Shown: positions 52,500 to 63,649, counted from the first letter of the stretch. The stretch is 64,000 nt of DNA from Sphaeramia orbicularis (GCF_902148855.1 NC_043973.1:18302028-18366027), one strand, 5' to 3'. Notes: generated by a model from the letters alone, not told the origin. Program-made: numbers and translations.

Positions 52500-53222
52500 T
52501 GTTTGAGTGCCAGTTAGTCATTGCATTGAAATGAATAAAGGAGGGAGAAAAACACTTTTTATAGTAGTAGAAGACTCCATTATGCAGCTTGATCTAACAT
52601 TAGTCTTTATTGAGAACATTATAAAGTAATGCCCCTTCTGTTTGTAAATGTCAATGGTAAAGAATTGGATCCAGAACTTGTATGAATGTATTTCTTTCCA
52701 ATCTTTTGCATGCTTTGTGCAGATGAGCACTAAGTCTAAGAGCCACAAAGCCATGGGGGATGGTGAGTGGATGGCCAGGCTGAAGGCATTTGTCACCACA
52801 GGGGTCTGGCTCTCTGGAGCAGGCAGTAGACCAGCCCCATAGCAGCAGAAGTAGTATGATCTCTATCAGAAGGTAAAGCAAAATTATCTGTAACATTTCA
52901 TGTTGCTCACCTGAGAAGACCTCATTAAATTTGAGTAAATAAGGGCTGTTATCCCCTCAGATTGAGAGGTGCCCTCTGTAGACCCATGGGTAGACTGCCC
53001 TGTTCAGAGGGTTCATGGCCTGCAGATGTGGATTCCACACTACTAAGGAAATCAGTTAGAGTTAAACTACAGTATATTCATGTAAGAGGGTCTTATGTGG
53101 CGCGCCATTATGAGCTAAACATAACCAGGGCTGTGACTTGTTGGCATGAGTTATTCTCTCATCAGCTGTAATGGTATAACTTCTGGTCCAATTAAAGGGC
53201 TTATTTGAGATAAACAATGGTA
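52500..53222. other. Copy-2-specific insertion of unknown nature
   Basis: Has no counterpart in duplicate copy 1. No recognisable domain or inverted ends. A possible acceptor-ATG (TTGTGCAG|ATGAGCACTAAG) at about 52,721 begins a 39-codon frame with no family resemblance. Reported as unassigned. Confidence 0.35.
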
Positions 53223-54354
53223 TAGAGGGTATGCACGTGACGTCACTGCTAGCAGAACTCACCGCGGTTCCGTCCACTGAGTGGCAGAAAGAGGGGGATG
53301 AGTAGCGGCTTTGGCTTGAATACCGCGAAAACTTTAGAACAATCTAAAAAATGGGGAAGAGCTGTTGTGCCATTGATTGCACAAATAGGTTTAAAAAGCA
53401 TTCAGAGCTATCGTTTTAGCGGCTACCTAAAGCCACAGAGAAGAAGCAGATGGATCGCTGCAATTTATAGAAATAACTGGAATCCAGGCAGTGAAACCTG
53501 GATTTGTGGTTGCCATTTCGTGTCAGGTAACATTAATTTATGCTGTATTCTTGCGTAAAATCATACCTGAAATTACATATCATTTTGGCTAACGTTACTT
53601 GTTAGTAAAACTCTTAATGTTAGCATCTGTCATTTAGTTCTATATTTCATAACTGAAACATTTTTGTCTTCAGTTGTGTGATTCTGAACCTTGTGCTCTA
53701 CATGATTTGTAAACTAGCTTAAACTGAGGCTAACCTAGTTTTCCAAATAAGGGGGTACTCTAGCACAAAGATGTTGTAGCTGTGTTGGATCCAGTATTTG
53801 ATTTTAACTCTACTTAAATATCCAAAGTACCAGTAGATCATCCACTCACTTGGGTCAATACTAAGGGTTCAACTCCAGTAAATCAGTAGTGAACTGTGAG
53901 CACTACTGCTGGGCCTTTACCTTGGAAATCACAGTCAAGAAAATACGTCTGCACTGACATAAAACCTCAGAAACAATAGTATGTTGAATTGAAAACACTC
54001 ACCAGCTGTAATCCTCTAATTAACGATGACAAGGATGTCAACAACTCTTTGTCTTTTGTATGCTTTCAGCCTTTGCATTGAGTATTTTCCCGGCGTTGAA
54101 ATCAGGTTCATACAAATGTCAGGATACGTGATTTCCGGCCACATATCAATGTTCATAGACCACTTGTTGTTTGGTAGCTTGTATGGATCCATGTCCAGTC
54201 CAGTTGTCTTTAATTTCATGTTATATTCCACATTTTTCCCAGTCTCGCTGTTTACTGCTACACTCCACCATGTTGAGCCGGTTTGTTTTTGACACTCAGT
54301 CTGACTTAGAGGGGTATGGCCCAGGGGGGAAGTGATGTATGTGCATTCCCTCTA
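53223..54354. mobile_element. Internally deleted DNA transposon with THAP-domain fragment
   Basis: Imperfect inverted ends TAGAGGGTATGCACGTGACG and (reverse) TAGAGGGAATGCACATACAT. Plus strand from ATG at 53351 reads MGKSCCAIDCTNRFKKHSEL, then in other frames RLPKATEKK and RWIAAIYRNNWNPGSETWI, CGCHFVSG: a THAP zinc finger (C2CH) broken by a stop after LSF and a 2-nt loss near AAGCAGATGG. On the minus strand (54016-54231) a frame reads KTTGLDMDPYKLPNNKWS and ITYPDICMNLISTPGKYS, seen in large fish DNA-transposon proteins. A Kolobok- or P-like origin is inferred. Confidence 0.6.
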
Positions 54355-54877
54355 TTATGATGAACACCTATGCTGTTCTGATGCATCACTCATGCTGCCT
54401 TGCTGTTCTGTATCTACCACCTTGCTATTGTCTATCCAGCCTGGCCCTGCATCATCTGGCCCTGCTGCATCCACTTCAGCTCCAGCATCTGCAGCATCAT
54501 CCCCGTCACTGTACTACAGTCTTTAGATTTGTCTCATGAAAATACTTAGTCCTGGCCTATCATGATAAAAAATCATTATTAATAGTAACCTGTCCTTACT
54601 CTCCTGTGATGTGATTATTACTGACTATTGATATTTAGTTCTGTAAAAGAAGTATTACTAAGCACTTTAATGCAACTTATTGTGTATGTATATTGCTGCA
54701 GGCCTCTTCCCTTTATAGGTTGGTTCTTTGACATCATCCCTTTTGATTTTATTTAGTATTGTTTCCTGTCAATAAATACCTTGAGATATACTTGAAATAC
54801 ATGAAAAACTAATAAACCACTGGGGATAAAAGTATTACACAATGAGAATATTTAAAGTCATCTTAAACCCATTAGAA

Positions 54878-55090
54878 CAGGGGTGTCAAACTCCCGTCCT
54901 CAAGGGCCGGTATCCTGCATGTTTTAGATATTTCCCTCTTCCATTACACCTGGCAGCCATTATATCATTATCAGGCTTCTGCAGAGCATAATGATGAGCT
55001 GATCATTAATTGAACCAGGTGTGCTGGAAGAGGGAAATATCTAAAACATGCGGGATACCAGCACTCGAGGACCGGAGTTTGACACCTGGG
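54878..55090. mobile_element. Fold-back hAT-like MITE with an empty site in the paralogue
   Basis: Ends CAGGGGTGTCAAACTCC and GGAGTTTGACACCTGGG; the arms carry CCTGCATGTTTTAGATATTT and its complement. The 8-bp duplication CATTAGAA is at 54870-54877 and 55091-55098. The unoccupied site is present once in duplicate copy 1 at 48292-48299 (CCCATTAGAACCATAATG), proving that the insertion came after the duplication. Confidence 0.92.
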
Positions 55091-55474
55091 CATTAGAACC
55101 ATAATGATCACACATTGATCCAAAACAGAAAATGTCTTTATTTCCATTCTCTTGTGTTTAACACTTGATTCATTTAAATGACTGGGTCTGTCTGTGCAGT
55201 GGTAGAAATCACACACTCACTGTCTATCTTTTAATATAATGTTATTACTTAGTTATACTTCTATGTGTTCATATACTGTTAACATATTTCAAGAGCAGTG
55301 TAAAACACACTGCAGTGTGGGTTATAACAGTCATGAGTGGCCAAACAATCAATACCACTTACATTATTCAGTGATTTGTAAAAACAAATGTTACTGTTCT
55401 TATCTGTAGAAGGAAAGACATAAAATGCCACTGTTACGGCTGACTGACTACTGCTCAATACCACTGCAGCGTCA

Positions 55475-55547
55475 GCCCCAGTGGCCTAATGGATAAGGCA
55501 CTGGCCTCCTAAGCCAGGGATTGTGGGTTCGAATCCCATCTGGGGTG
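55475..55547 (+). tRNA. tRNA-Arg (CCU), copy 2
   Basis: Identical to 48683-48755. It is followed by the same three-base TGT spacer before the initiator tRNA. Confidence 0.97.
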
Positions 55548-55550
55548 TGT

Positions 55551-55622
55551 AGCAGAGTGGCGCAGCGGAAGCGTGCTGGGCCCATAACCCAGAGGTCGAT
55601 GGATCGAAACCATCCTCTGCTA
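55551..55622 (+). tRNA. Initiator tRNA-Met (CAU), copy 2
   Basis: Identical to 48759-48830, with the same TAAGTCAGCACTTTTAAA trailer containing a TTTT terminator. Confidence 0.97.
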
Positions 55623-55812
55623 AGTCAGCACTTTTAAATATGACACTCCCATCATTTTACTCGTCTAATTAGACCCTCGATTAAAAGTGAAAAACAGTGA
55701 CTTACAGCATAAAAGACCAGGAATTCACAGGGTGATGGATCACATCCATCTCAATATGTAAACTACATTAACCTCAGGAGAGAAGATCTGGAGCAGAATC
55801 TGAAAGAAGATG

Positions 55813-58525
55813 TTACTGAGCTTTACGCATTCTGTCTGCGACAGATGCTCTGTGGTTGGTTAAATTATTCAGCACACAACTATTGGTCAGCATCGACAGT
55901 TTGGAGTTGAGGCTGTCTTTACTTCTCTCCCAACAAAAATCATCTTGATCCATGTTTTCCTCTCCTTCTTTGTCATCCCCTTCCTCCTCAAGCTCACTCT
56001 CTTCATCACTGCGTTCATCTTTTTCCAGCTGAAAGAAGAAAATAAACAGGTTGAAATGGCTGTACCCAGGAATTAAATGACCAGTAACAAACTATTCTAA
56101 TATGAGGTGTGATTACTGTGTAACAGAAAGTGACCCCAATCCCATACATGTGCAGAGTCTCAAGTATCAATAGTAATTTTAGATTTCAGTTTTATGAAAT
56201 ATTATATTTTAGTTTAGAAATAATTGAAGTTGTACTTAAAATTTTGTGTGTTTTTGTCATTATTGGAAAATATTTTGAATTAATAGTTCGTTGTAAGTCA
56301 AAAAAATTGCTGTTCAAATGCACAATAATGCCAAAACATGAAACATCCCATCCTTTAGATATTTCAATATAAACAAATACCGTACAAAGGTGTTCTGCTA
56401 ACAAACGTTGATAATGTTTGTCAGAAAAGAGCTCAGTTCATATCAGCCTCCTACAGATTCTCACCTTGCCTTTCAGGAACTTGTAGATCATTCGTAAGAT
56501 CAAACCAGCCCAGAATACGTGAAGAGCCTGCAGCACCATGAGCAGGACATTGAAAAAGTAGTATCCAAAGAAGGGTTCAAAGACCTCCATGGACAGCACC
56601 AGTGTGGTGTGGATGATTCTGGAAATAATCAAATGAGAGTACAGTGGGAAAAGGTGCCAAGAGTACTTGTCATGTTCAAAATACCTTTTAAAAAAAAGTA
56701 GTAAAATATTTTTGAAAGAACAACAGTTTTAGTGCTAAAACAAGCCATATGTTATAAATTCCCATTTTATGAAGTCAAACGAATAATATATTCCCAAACT
56801 ATGTACAAAAAGTTATTCTTTTTCAAAACAGGAGAGAAAACAGGACCTGAAAAATTAGTTTATTGTACAAAAATATATAAAAGGAATTGAGGGAGACATT
56901 TTTCTATTGGGTTTCAGTTATGAAACAATGCAAATATAATACACAGAGCAACAAAAAACTTTAATCTACTACTGATGAAAAAACGTGATTTTGACAAAAT
57001 CAAGCCAAATCTGAAATCTGTTTTTTTTTTTTTTCAATACATCAGAATTTTTTGTTATGTGAACATGTTTAAAAAAAACCCACTCATTTTCCAATCTTGT
57101 GCTGTCTTTTATTGTTTATTCACAATCTGAGGATAATATGTGCTTAATTGTTCAATTTTACTTATAAATATGAATATTAAGTCGAGTGAGGAATAAACTT
57201 AAGTAGCAGAAATATCTGGGTGAAGTCATTCACCACACTCATCACTTACATAACCTAAACTGTGTGGGGAAAATCAAGATGCAAGTGGAGGAAATTAATT
57301 CCTAGTGACATTCTTCTTCCCATCAGCCCATATACTTTTTGCATGTCATCAACCAGCTGATCATCATTTGCGTCTCTGTTGTTGTCCAGATAATTTTGCA
57401 CCACTTACTCAAAATTCCAGCTTTTAAATTTACCAGATTTTTACTTAAGGTATTGAAAGCATCTGAATTTTGATCACTTATAATTTACAGAACTAAAATG
57501 TTGCTGTGATATGCTACTAATGGTTATATACTGACACATGCATGACTCAAAATCCTGACATGCCTATTTTTTTAATTTATTGGTTTATTCAACAGGGACA
57601 GTGTACATTGGTTCACACTGCTGTAAATGCACCAGTTTGCCTAATGGCTGTTTTCCATCTGCAGTCCATGGCCTGAGAAATTCTGATTTCAGATTTGGAA
57701 TCAGTGTATCTGATTCAGGTAAAATCTGGTATTTATCCTCTGTCAAAAAAAAAATACTGTTGACCAATGAATTTAAAAGTAAATACTTGAAATAAATATT
57801 TGCAAAGTTATTTTTGAGAGTTGCTAGTGTGAATGATTTTATTTATTTATTGCTTTACAGATAACAGTGTTGGGGGGTATTTCTATATCCTGTACATTTT
57901 ACTTCTGTCTGTGCCTGTTCTGTCAGTACATACAGGGGTTGGACAAAATAATGGAAACACCTTCACCTCAAGATGATAATGCCCCAATCCATACAGCTAG
58001 AATTGTTAAAGAATGGCATGAGGAACATTCTAATGAAGTTGAGCATCTCGTATGGCCGGCACAGTCCCCAGACCTCAACATTATTGAGCATTTATGGTCA
58101 GTTTTAGAGATTCAAGTAAGACGTCGATTTCCACCGCCATCATCTCTAAAAGAGTTGGAGGGTATTCTAACTGAAGAATGGCTTAAAATTCCTTTGGAAA
58201 CAATTCACAAGTTGTATGAATCAATACCTCGGAGAATTGAGGCTGTAATTGGCGGACCTACACCATTTTTTAATTATATTTTGTTGATTTTTTAAGGTGT
58301 TTCCATTATTTTGTCCAACCCCTGTACAGTGGACTGTGGATTATACAATGCTCTATACTACTTGTATTTTTGCGTTATGGTGTAATAATGTAAGATGTAA
58401 AAAAGTAAGCCTTACTTGCTGGGAAAAATCACCAGTCTTGTAACAAGGAAGATGGCAGCAAACACAATAAACAGAGCATCACATGTTTTCCTCCAGCCGG
58501 TGCCATAGTTGAACATCTTGGCTGA
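55813..58525 (-). CDS. Ceramide synthase (CERS4-like), last three exons
   Basis: Minus-strand exons 58416-58525, 56465-56618 and 55813-56028 join in frame. They encode SAKMFNYGTGWRKTCDALFI (end of the TLC/Lag1p catalytic domain), FFGYYFFNVLLMVLQALHVF (last membrane segments), LILRMIYKFLKGK, then the cytosolic acidic tail LEKDERSDEESELEEEGDD ending VADRMRKAQ. Ceramide synthases are multipass ER enzymes that N-acylate sphinganine or sphingosine with fatty acyl-CoA. The YYFFN-LLM-LQ-LHVFW pattern and tail suggest CERS4 more than CERS2, but the paralogue is not certain. RSDEESE is a likely CK2 phosphosite cluster. The exons encoding the rest of the TLC domain lie beyond 64,000, implying an intron over 5.4 kb. 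Confidence 0.88.
57933..58324 (+). mobile_element. Internally deleted Tc1-like transposon
   Basis: TA target at 57931-57932 and 58325-58326; inverted ends CAGGGGTTGGACAAAATAATG and CATTATTTTGTCCAACCCCTG. The plus strand keeps the transposase C-terminus: DDNAPIHTARIVKEWH, PAQSPDLNIIEHLW and LKELEGILTEEW, including the last two DDE/D catalytic residues. The DNA-binding domain and first Asp are deleted, with TIR joined directly to the late coding region. It sits in the ceramide synthase intron between the last two membrane exons. Confidence 0.93.
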
Positions 58526-58713
58526 CTGCAAAAATGAAAATTTATTAAAGAAACAATAGAAACCACAAAATGAGAACTGTTTGTGTAAGTTTAAGTAAAG
58601 CTACTGTATTTGGGAAAACTGAAACTGTCTGAATGTATTAAAAAAGAGTAAAAGAGCCAAAATAGGATAATAAGACGAAGTAAAAATATGTATACAGTAA
58701 AAAGAAAATAAAA

Positions 58714-58932
58714 CAAGAACAGCTCTCGGAGAGCGCAGACCTCCGCCAAGTCAGATCTGCCCCCCCGATCACCACCAAAATGTAATCATTTCTTTCTTGT
58801 GCCAGTATCAACATTTCCTGAAAATTTCATAAAAATCCGTTCATAACTTTTTGAGTTATCTTGCTAATAAACAAACATGCATGCACGCAAACAAACAAAG
58901 CAACGTGATCACAATACCTCCTGGCAGAGGTA
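58714..58932. repeat. CCTCCGCCAAGG-type interspersed repeat, copy 5
   Basis: Runs from AGCTCTCGGAGAGCGCAGACCT to CCTGGCAGAGGTAAT, with AACTTTTTGAGTTATCTTGC. Same family as 22998-23212, in the same orientation. Confidence 0.65.
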
Positions 58933-58974
58933 ATAAATATGCATGTAAGATCAGCTCAGCATAGTTTCTAGGGT

Positions 58975-59205
58975 CATTAGGGCTCTCAAACTCCTCCACC
59001 ACGATAAGGTGATGGTTCAAGGAGGAGACCTCGGGGCTGACCCAGGACACACTGGAGGGATTATATCTGGCCGGCCTGGCCTCGGGATTCCCCCAGAAGA
59101 GCTGGTGGAAGTGGCTGGGGAGAAGGCTGTCTGGGCTTCTCTGCAGAGGCTACTGCCCCCGTGACCCAGACCCAGATAAGTGGAAGACGACGAGTACAAG
59201 TACGA
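58975..59205 (+). mobile_element. LINE 3' end (RTE/Rex3-like)
   Basis: GGCCTGGCCTCGGGATTCCC, GAGCTGGTGGAAGTGGCTGG and CTACTGCCCCCGTGACCCAG followed by AGATAAGTGGAAGACGACG are the recognisable 3' end of a common fish LINE. It is severely 5'-truncated. Clade is assigned by memory only. Confidence 0.5.
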
Positions 59206-59773
59206 GAATGTCAGCTCAGCAGTGGTGGGCAGTCAGGTACTGTACTTAAATACTGTTTTGTAATACTTGTACTTAATCATTTCCATTTCAGGCTTCATTA
59301 TCCTTCTGACATCTTTAGTTTCTTTTTAATTGGAGATATTTCACTCGTATATCAATTGCTCTTGAGGATTTGTTAATGTGACATTTTTTAGATTTTGAAT
59401 CGCAATTAGTCATGGTTAAAGAAATAGATTTGATTTTAACATGAAGATGTTACAAAGGATAATATTAAGAGATTTTGAAATACAATTCATTGTTAAAGAT
59501 TAAACAGATTGTTTCCAACATTTTTGTCTTTATGTAACATGTTAAAATAGTCAGGTTTATGTTAGACAGTTATCTATAAGTTGATAAAAGCTCCATATTT
59601 TTCTTTCTGTACTTCTCATTTGGTTTAAGTTACATCATTAAGTTTCAAATCATCCCTCAAAAAAGTGGAAGATTAGTAATAAAAGCAAAAATCGAATAAT
59701 GATGTTGAGTGTCAGAAAAATTTAAAAAATTGTTCTAAAACATGACATGGTGAGTTCAACTCCAACCTGCCCT

Positions 59774-59845
59774 AGCAGAGTGGTGCAGCGGAAACATGCT
59801 GGGCCCATAACCCAGAGGTCGATGGATTGAAACCATCCTCTGCTA
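59774..59845 (+). pseudogene. Decayed third initiator tRNA-Met copy
   Basis: 72 bp aligned to the iMet genes at 48759 and 55551 with five or fewer substitutions: GGTGCAGCGGAAACATGCTG replaces GGCGCAGCGGAAGCGTGCTG, and GGATTGAAACC replaces GGATCGAAACC (the B box). Most changes are C-to-T or G-to-A at CpG sites. The 3' flank to about 59,940 (TAATTACACCCTCAATTAAAAG) also matches the duplicates' flanks, but no tRNA-Arg precedes it. It could still be transcribed; pseudogene is an inference. Confidence 0.75.
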
Positions 59846-59949
59846 TGTCAGCTTCTTTACATCATAACACTTAAAACAAATGTCCCACCCTTTTACCTGT
59901 CTAATTACACCCTCAATTAAAAGAGGAACACAGGGACATGAAGAGTAAA

Positions 59950-60255
59950 GGATCTGTAATAAAACTACAACTGGACTGGATCTCTCCTTCACTGTGGTTC
60001 TCACTGAGGTTTCTCTTTTCCTCTTTTCCCACTGGGTTTTTGGAGTTCTTCCTTGCCAAGAAGTAGGGTCTAAGGATGGGGGGTGCCCAGGACATTAACC
60101 CATTCCCTTCTACTGTTTATTTGACTGTTGCTTGTTTTCATACCCAACTAATTTTTTTTAAGTATGTTTTTATGTTATATACCTGTTGTGAAGCACTTTG
60201 TGTCTACCTTGTGCATGAAATGTGCTCTATAAATAAAGTTGAATTGAATTGAACT
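59950..60255 (+). mobile_element. Retroposon 3' tail
   Basis: CTTCACTGTGGTTCTCACTGAGG through AAGCACTTTGTGTCTACCTTGTGCATGAAATGTGCTCTATAAATAAAGTTGAATTGAATTG is a typical fish LINE/SINE 3' end with a (GAATT)n tail. The same tail type is at 31,850-31,945. Confidence 0.55.
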
Positions 60256-61298
60256 GTATTTCAACAGTAATAAGCAGCTGGAACAGAGATACTTCACGTC
60301 ACTATTATTCTGCTAATACTTTTACTTACAGTGGAATATTTTCATTTTGCTCTATCAGTACTTTAACTTACGTACAGGATCTGAATATTTCTTCCATCGC
60401 AGCTAAATTAGTCCAAATACTGACTCTGTAACATACATCTAGTTCAGTCCATATAAACAGACAAACAGTTATCAATATAATTACCGTACATTGTAGTCTT
60501 TGTCATTGCAAGCCTACAGCTCAGTGTGTATTTTTAGATAGTTTTCTAAGTAAATAAAGGTCACATCTGTATGCCCAAGAGCCTTCAGCCATGTATCAGG
60601 ATCCAGTCATGGGATCAGTATCCTGCATTCTACTGAGATCAGAGTAGATAAAAGTTCCCAAAGAACAACCTTAAGGGCAGTGTAACCCTATGGCTGGGTT
60701 ATATAAGTTAGATTTGAGAATTTCAGACTTATTTAATCTATAGAGGAAATGAAAAAGTTTGTCAAATATGAAGAATATCAATACAGAGCATTATTTTGGT
60801 GGCTTTTTATTGGAATGTTATGTTTTCCTGACTTTCAATGCAACTCATGCCCTTTTAGATCTAAGTAGGATTAGCTGAAATAATTTTAACCTCTTACTTC
60901 TGGAAATAGATCATATTTTAATGAGAGGTGAAGCCATATTAGCCTCAACATCACATTGTGCCTCAGTCATTTCAGACTCCATGCTGGTTTTGTTTTATAT
61001 ATTTGTTAGAACATGATCAATAGAAATTGTTCCCAAAAACATATTTAAAAGCATGGGTGACATTACTCAGTTGTTAAGAGAAGATCATTGGATTAAAGCC
61101 TGATGTTTACTTATCACGCACAACAGGCTGATAAAAACACAATACTCATTCTTCAATTAATACACACATATGACTTGATTGTTAAAGTCAACTTGGACCC
61201 TTTTTGTGAACCAGACTGTATTCATAAAAGGTGCTCCTAATAAGAATACCAAATCTAATTTCCCTTTATATCAATTCATTTTTTAAAAATCAGCTAAT
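60256..61298. other. Unassigned sequence within the ceramide synthase intron
   Basis: AT-rich unique-looking DNA. I searched both strands for upstream ceramide synthase exons (TLC domain) and found none, and recognised no other feature. Confidence 0.4.
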
Positions 61299-62236
61299 GG
61301 CTAAAATTTGCTTAGAGGTCTTATTTATGTCTTTGCGAATAAAAAATCAATATAAGTGAATCCCCAGAGGAACTTTGTGTTGGTAAATGCAAGTTATGCA
61401 AATTTACAGGATTTCAGTTCAGTTGCAACATGTTGATGGTCATATGAACTATGTTTTCAGCTCAAAAATGTCCAATTTCATCACAATTAATGCTATATTT
61501 TCATGTCACAAATGGCCAAGTTATATTTTAACTGAATTTACCTGAAAAACAAATATTATATTCTTTCAGATTCCCCATTTTTTCTTACAAGATTCTATCC
61601 TACATATCACATGTTTTATTTTTACAGGTTGCAATATGGAGTATGGTGCTGATCCATCCTGCTTATGTTACACCAATACATATATTAAGAATGTCACACG
61701 TCACTTTTTAAATCAACAGTTTTCGAATAATAAGCATTTTTATAAAGAAATAACAATTCTATATTGTTATTTACTCTTTAGTATGATGATAAACTATACA
61801 ATAAATAATTATGATACTAGTTTTTGCACAGGGATCATTTGTGGAAACGGTGACATGGCTGCCGAGCATCAGTATGATGGGATCCATAACAACCATGTCA
61901 CATCCGTCCACTGACACATTTTGTGTTTTTGTGTCAGCTGTTATTGTTTTTGATCCACAATACTAACATTTATGAATAAGAGGAGAATTAGCAATAGTAA
62001 GTATATAAGTTTATTACTAATAAAGTTCTGGTACTGACCAGATCATCATGGGTAATGTCACGTCCGTCCACCAGCAAAAGTTTTCACATACACGTGCTAT
62101 TCAAAATCCAATATTTCTGAAAATATATATAATATGTCAAATAATATCAGTAGTCTGTGCACAAATGTATTAGCATTATTTCAACACAGTTCTATGCATT
62201 TCTTACAACTTTTTTTTTTGACAAAAATTTTAGCCA
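61299..62236. repeat. 0.93-kb interspersed repeat, copy B
   Basis: Direct-orientation match to 9858-10790. Here the ends read TGGCTAAAATTTG (from 61299) and AAAAATTTTAGCCA (to 62236), a 13-bp imperfect inverted repeat, better preserved than in copy A. It encodes the same short frame (MEYGADPSCLCYTN to HNNHVTSVH) without homology to a known transposase. Confidence 0.7.
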
Positions 62237-62882
62237 CTAATTCCATTTTGTTATGTTTCTCCCAAAAATAAAAACGTTAACCTGGGAAAGCAAATAAACA
62301 AACTGTAAAAAACCCATGAAAAGTTGTAAAATCAATAAAGGGCCCTTTTAGGGGTTTGAAAAGGTGACTGAAAATGCAGTTTGCCATCATCCACTGACTT
62401 TATCACAGAGATAGATAAAACAAAAAGAGGGGGCTTAAAAAGTATTTAAAATGGGAGTCACTGGTCAGAATGGAGGGTGGGGCAAACAGTGGAAAACAGA
62501 CCAACTGAAAATTCCCAGCAGCACTTGGTATACAATGGCATTAAGGTAAGTATAAATGTTGACACTTGGACAGCACACAGACAACTGAGGTGGAAAAACC
62601 ATCGACTTTTAAAGGCTGAACTGACTAATTACAGCCAGGTGAGGAGAAACATGACAGGTGCACACAATTAGCACTAACGACCTGTGGACAAGCTCCAACC
62701 ATGAAAGAAAGCCATTGTGGGGGTCTGTGTGCCCATAACATCTAAAATATAACACAATCTATATACTGACATTCATGTAATCTTTCACATGAAATAAAGT
62801 TTAAACTGAAAAAAAGGGGCATACTGTGCCTGCGTAGTTGTCTATATATACTGCAGGTGTAAACTAATGCGATCCTTTGACC

Positions 62883-63478
62883 TTAAAGGAGCGCTATTTA
62901 GCTTTTTTAAATGGGATTATGCATTTTAAAACATTTCCCTGTGGTCTACATAAACTGTAAATGCTATGCTTGGGACTGAATTCTTCATTAATTCAACTCC
63001 ACAGGTCCATCTTCAACCCTATTTCTGAGTGATGACACCAGAAAGGTTGTTTTGAGCGCTGGCCCTTTAAATGCAAATGAGCCACTTCATGCCCCACCCC
63101 CTTCAGGTTGTTGGCTGTGCTGCTCTGTCCTGTTCAACCACTTGTGTTCGTTAATACAACCTACAACTGAACATTTTAGGTAATCAGCTCGAAGTTTGGA
63201 CATATTTTCAGTATGGAGTACAGCCGCTGCTGCTGAAAAACAATTATGGCAACTTGTGCAAATGTCGTGACGTAACTAGTTATAGATGTAACAAATTAAG
63301 CAGGAATGAAAACAGGGTGTAGAAATCCACTCGATTTTTGCCAAAATGAATATAAAGATATCTTCGCAGCACCTGGAGAGTTCAAATTCAAACTTTTTGA
63401 ACCATTAGGGTCCAAATACACAAATAAATGTACCAAAGACTAATAAAAGTGGGTTTAGCAAAATATGACCCCTTTAAA
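62883..63478. mobile_element. Common fish MITE with TTAAAGG ends
   Basis: Left end TTAAAGGAGCGCTATTTAGC and right end GCAAAATATGACCCCTTTAA are inverted repeats. The internal GCTGGCCCTTTAAATGCAAATGAGC is recognisable from many fish genomes. No ORF. Confidence 0.65.
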
Positions 63479-63620
63479 CTTTAACCACAAAATTCATGGA
63501 TGACCAGGGCAGGTCATGGTCAATGTAACTGCCATGTCAGATCACCTCAGATCTACTTGTTATCGATCTCTAGTTTGAAAATAATCACAAATAAACATTC
63601 AGACAGACAGAGAGGACTGA

Positions 63621-63649
63621 CTGTTACACTACAAACTGTAGTGTAACAG
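63621..63649. repeat. Perfect 13-bp hairpin
   Basis: CTGTTACACTACA, a three-base loop AAC, then TGTAGTGTAACAG. No T-run follows and no gene is near. It may be the core of a tiny fold-back element; function unknown. Confidence 0.6.

Larger units (their letters stand above)
50392..56245. repeat. Tandem segmental duplication, copy 2
   Basis: Second copy of 42665-49466. Similarity begins just before the tRNA-Asn (TGTTATTATTCACC) and ends after TTAGTTTAGAAATAATTGAAG inside the ceramide synthase intron. Non-shared insertions lie at about 52,500-54,528 and at 54878-55090. Copy 2 is joined to the upstream exons of the ceramide synthase gene, so it is the functional right-hand end. Confidence 0.9.

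Noticed and set aside
52648-52842. Possible small exon beginning MSTKSKSHKAMGDG
   Set aside because: One acceptor-like site and a short frame only; no donor, homology or counterpart in the other duplicate.
57867-58295. 142-residue frame as a possible host transposase-derived gene
   Set aside because: It lies inside intact Tc1 TIRs and lacks the DNA-binding domain and first catalytic Asp; a deletion derivative explains it.
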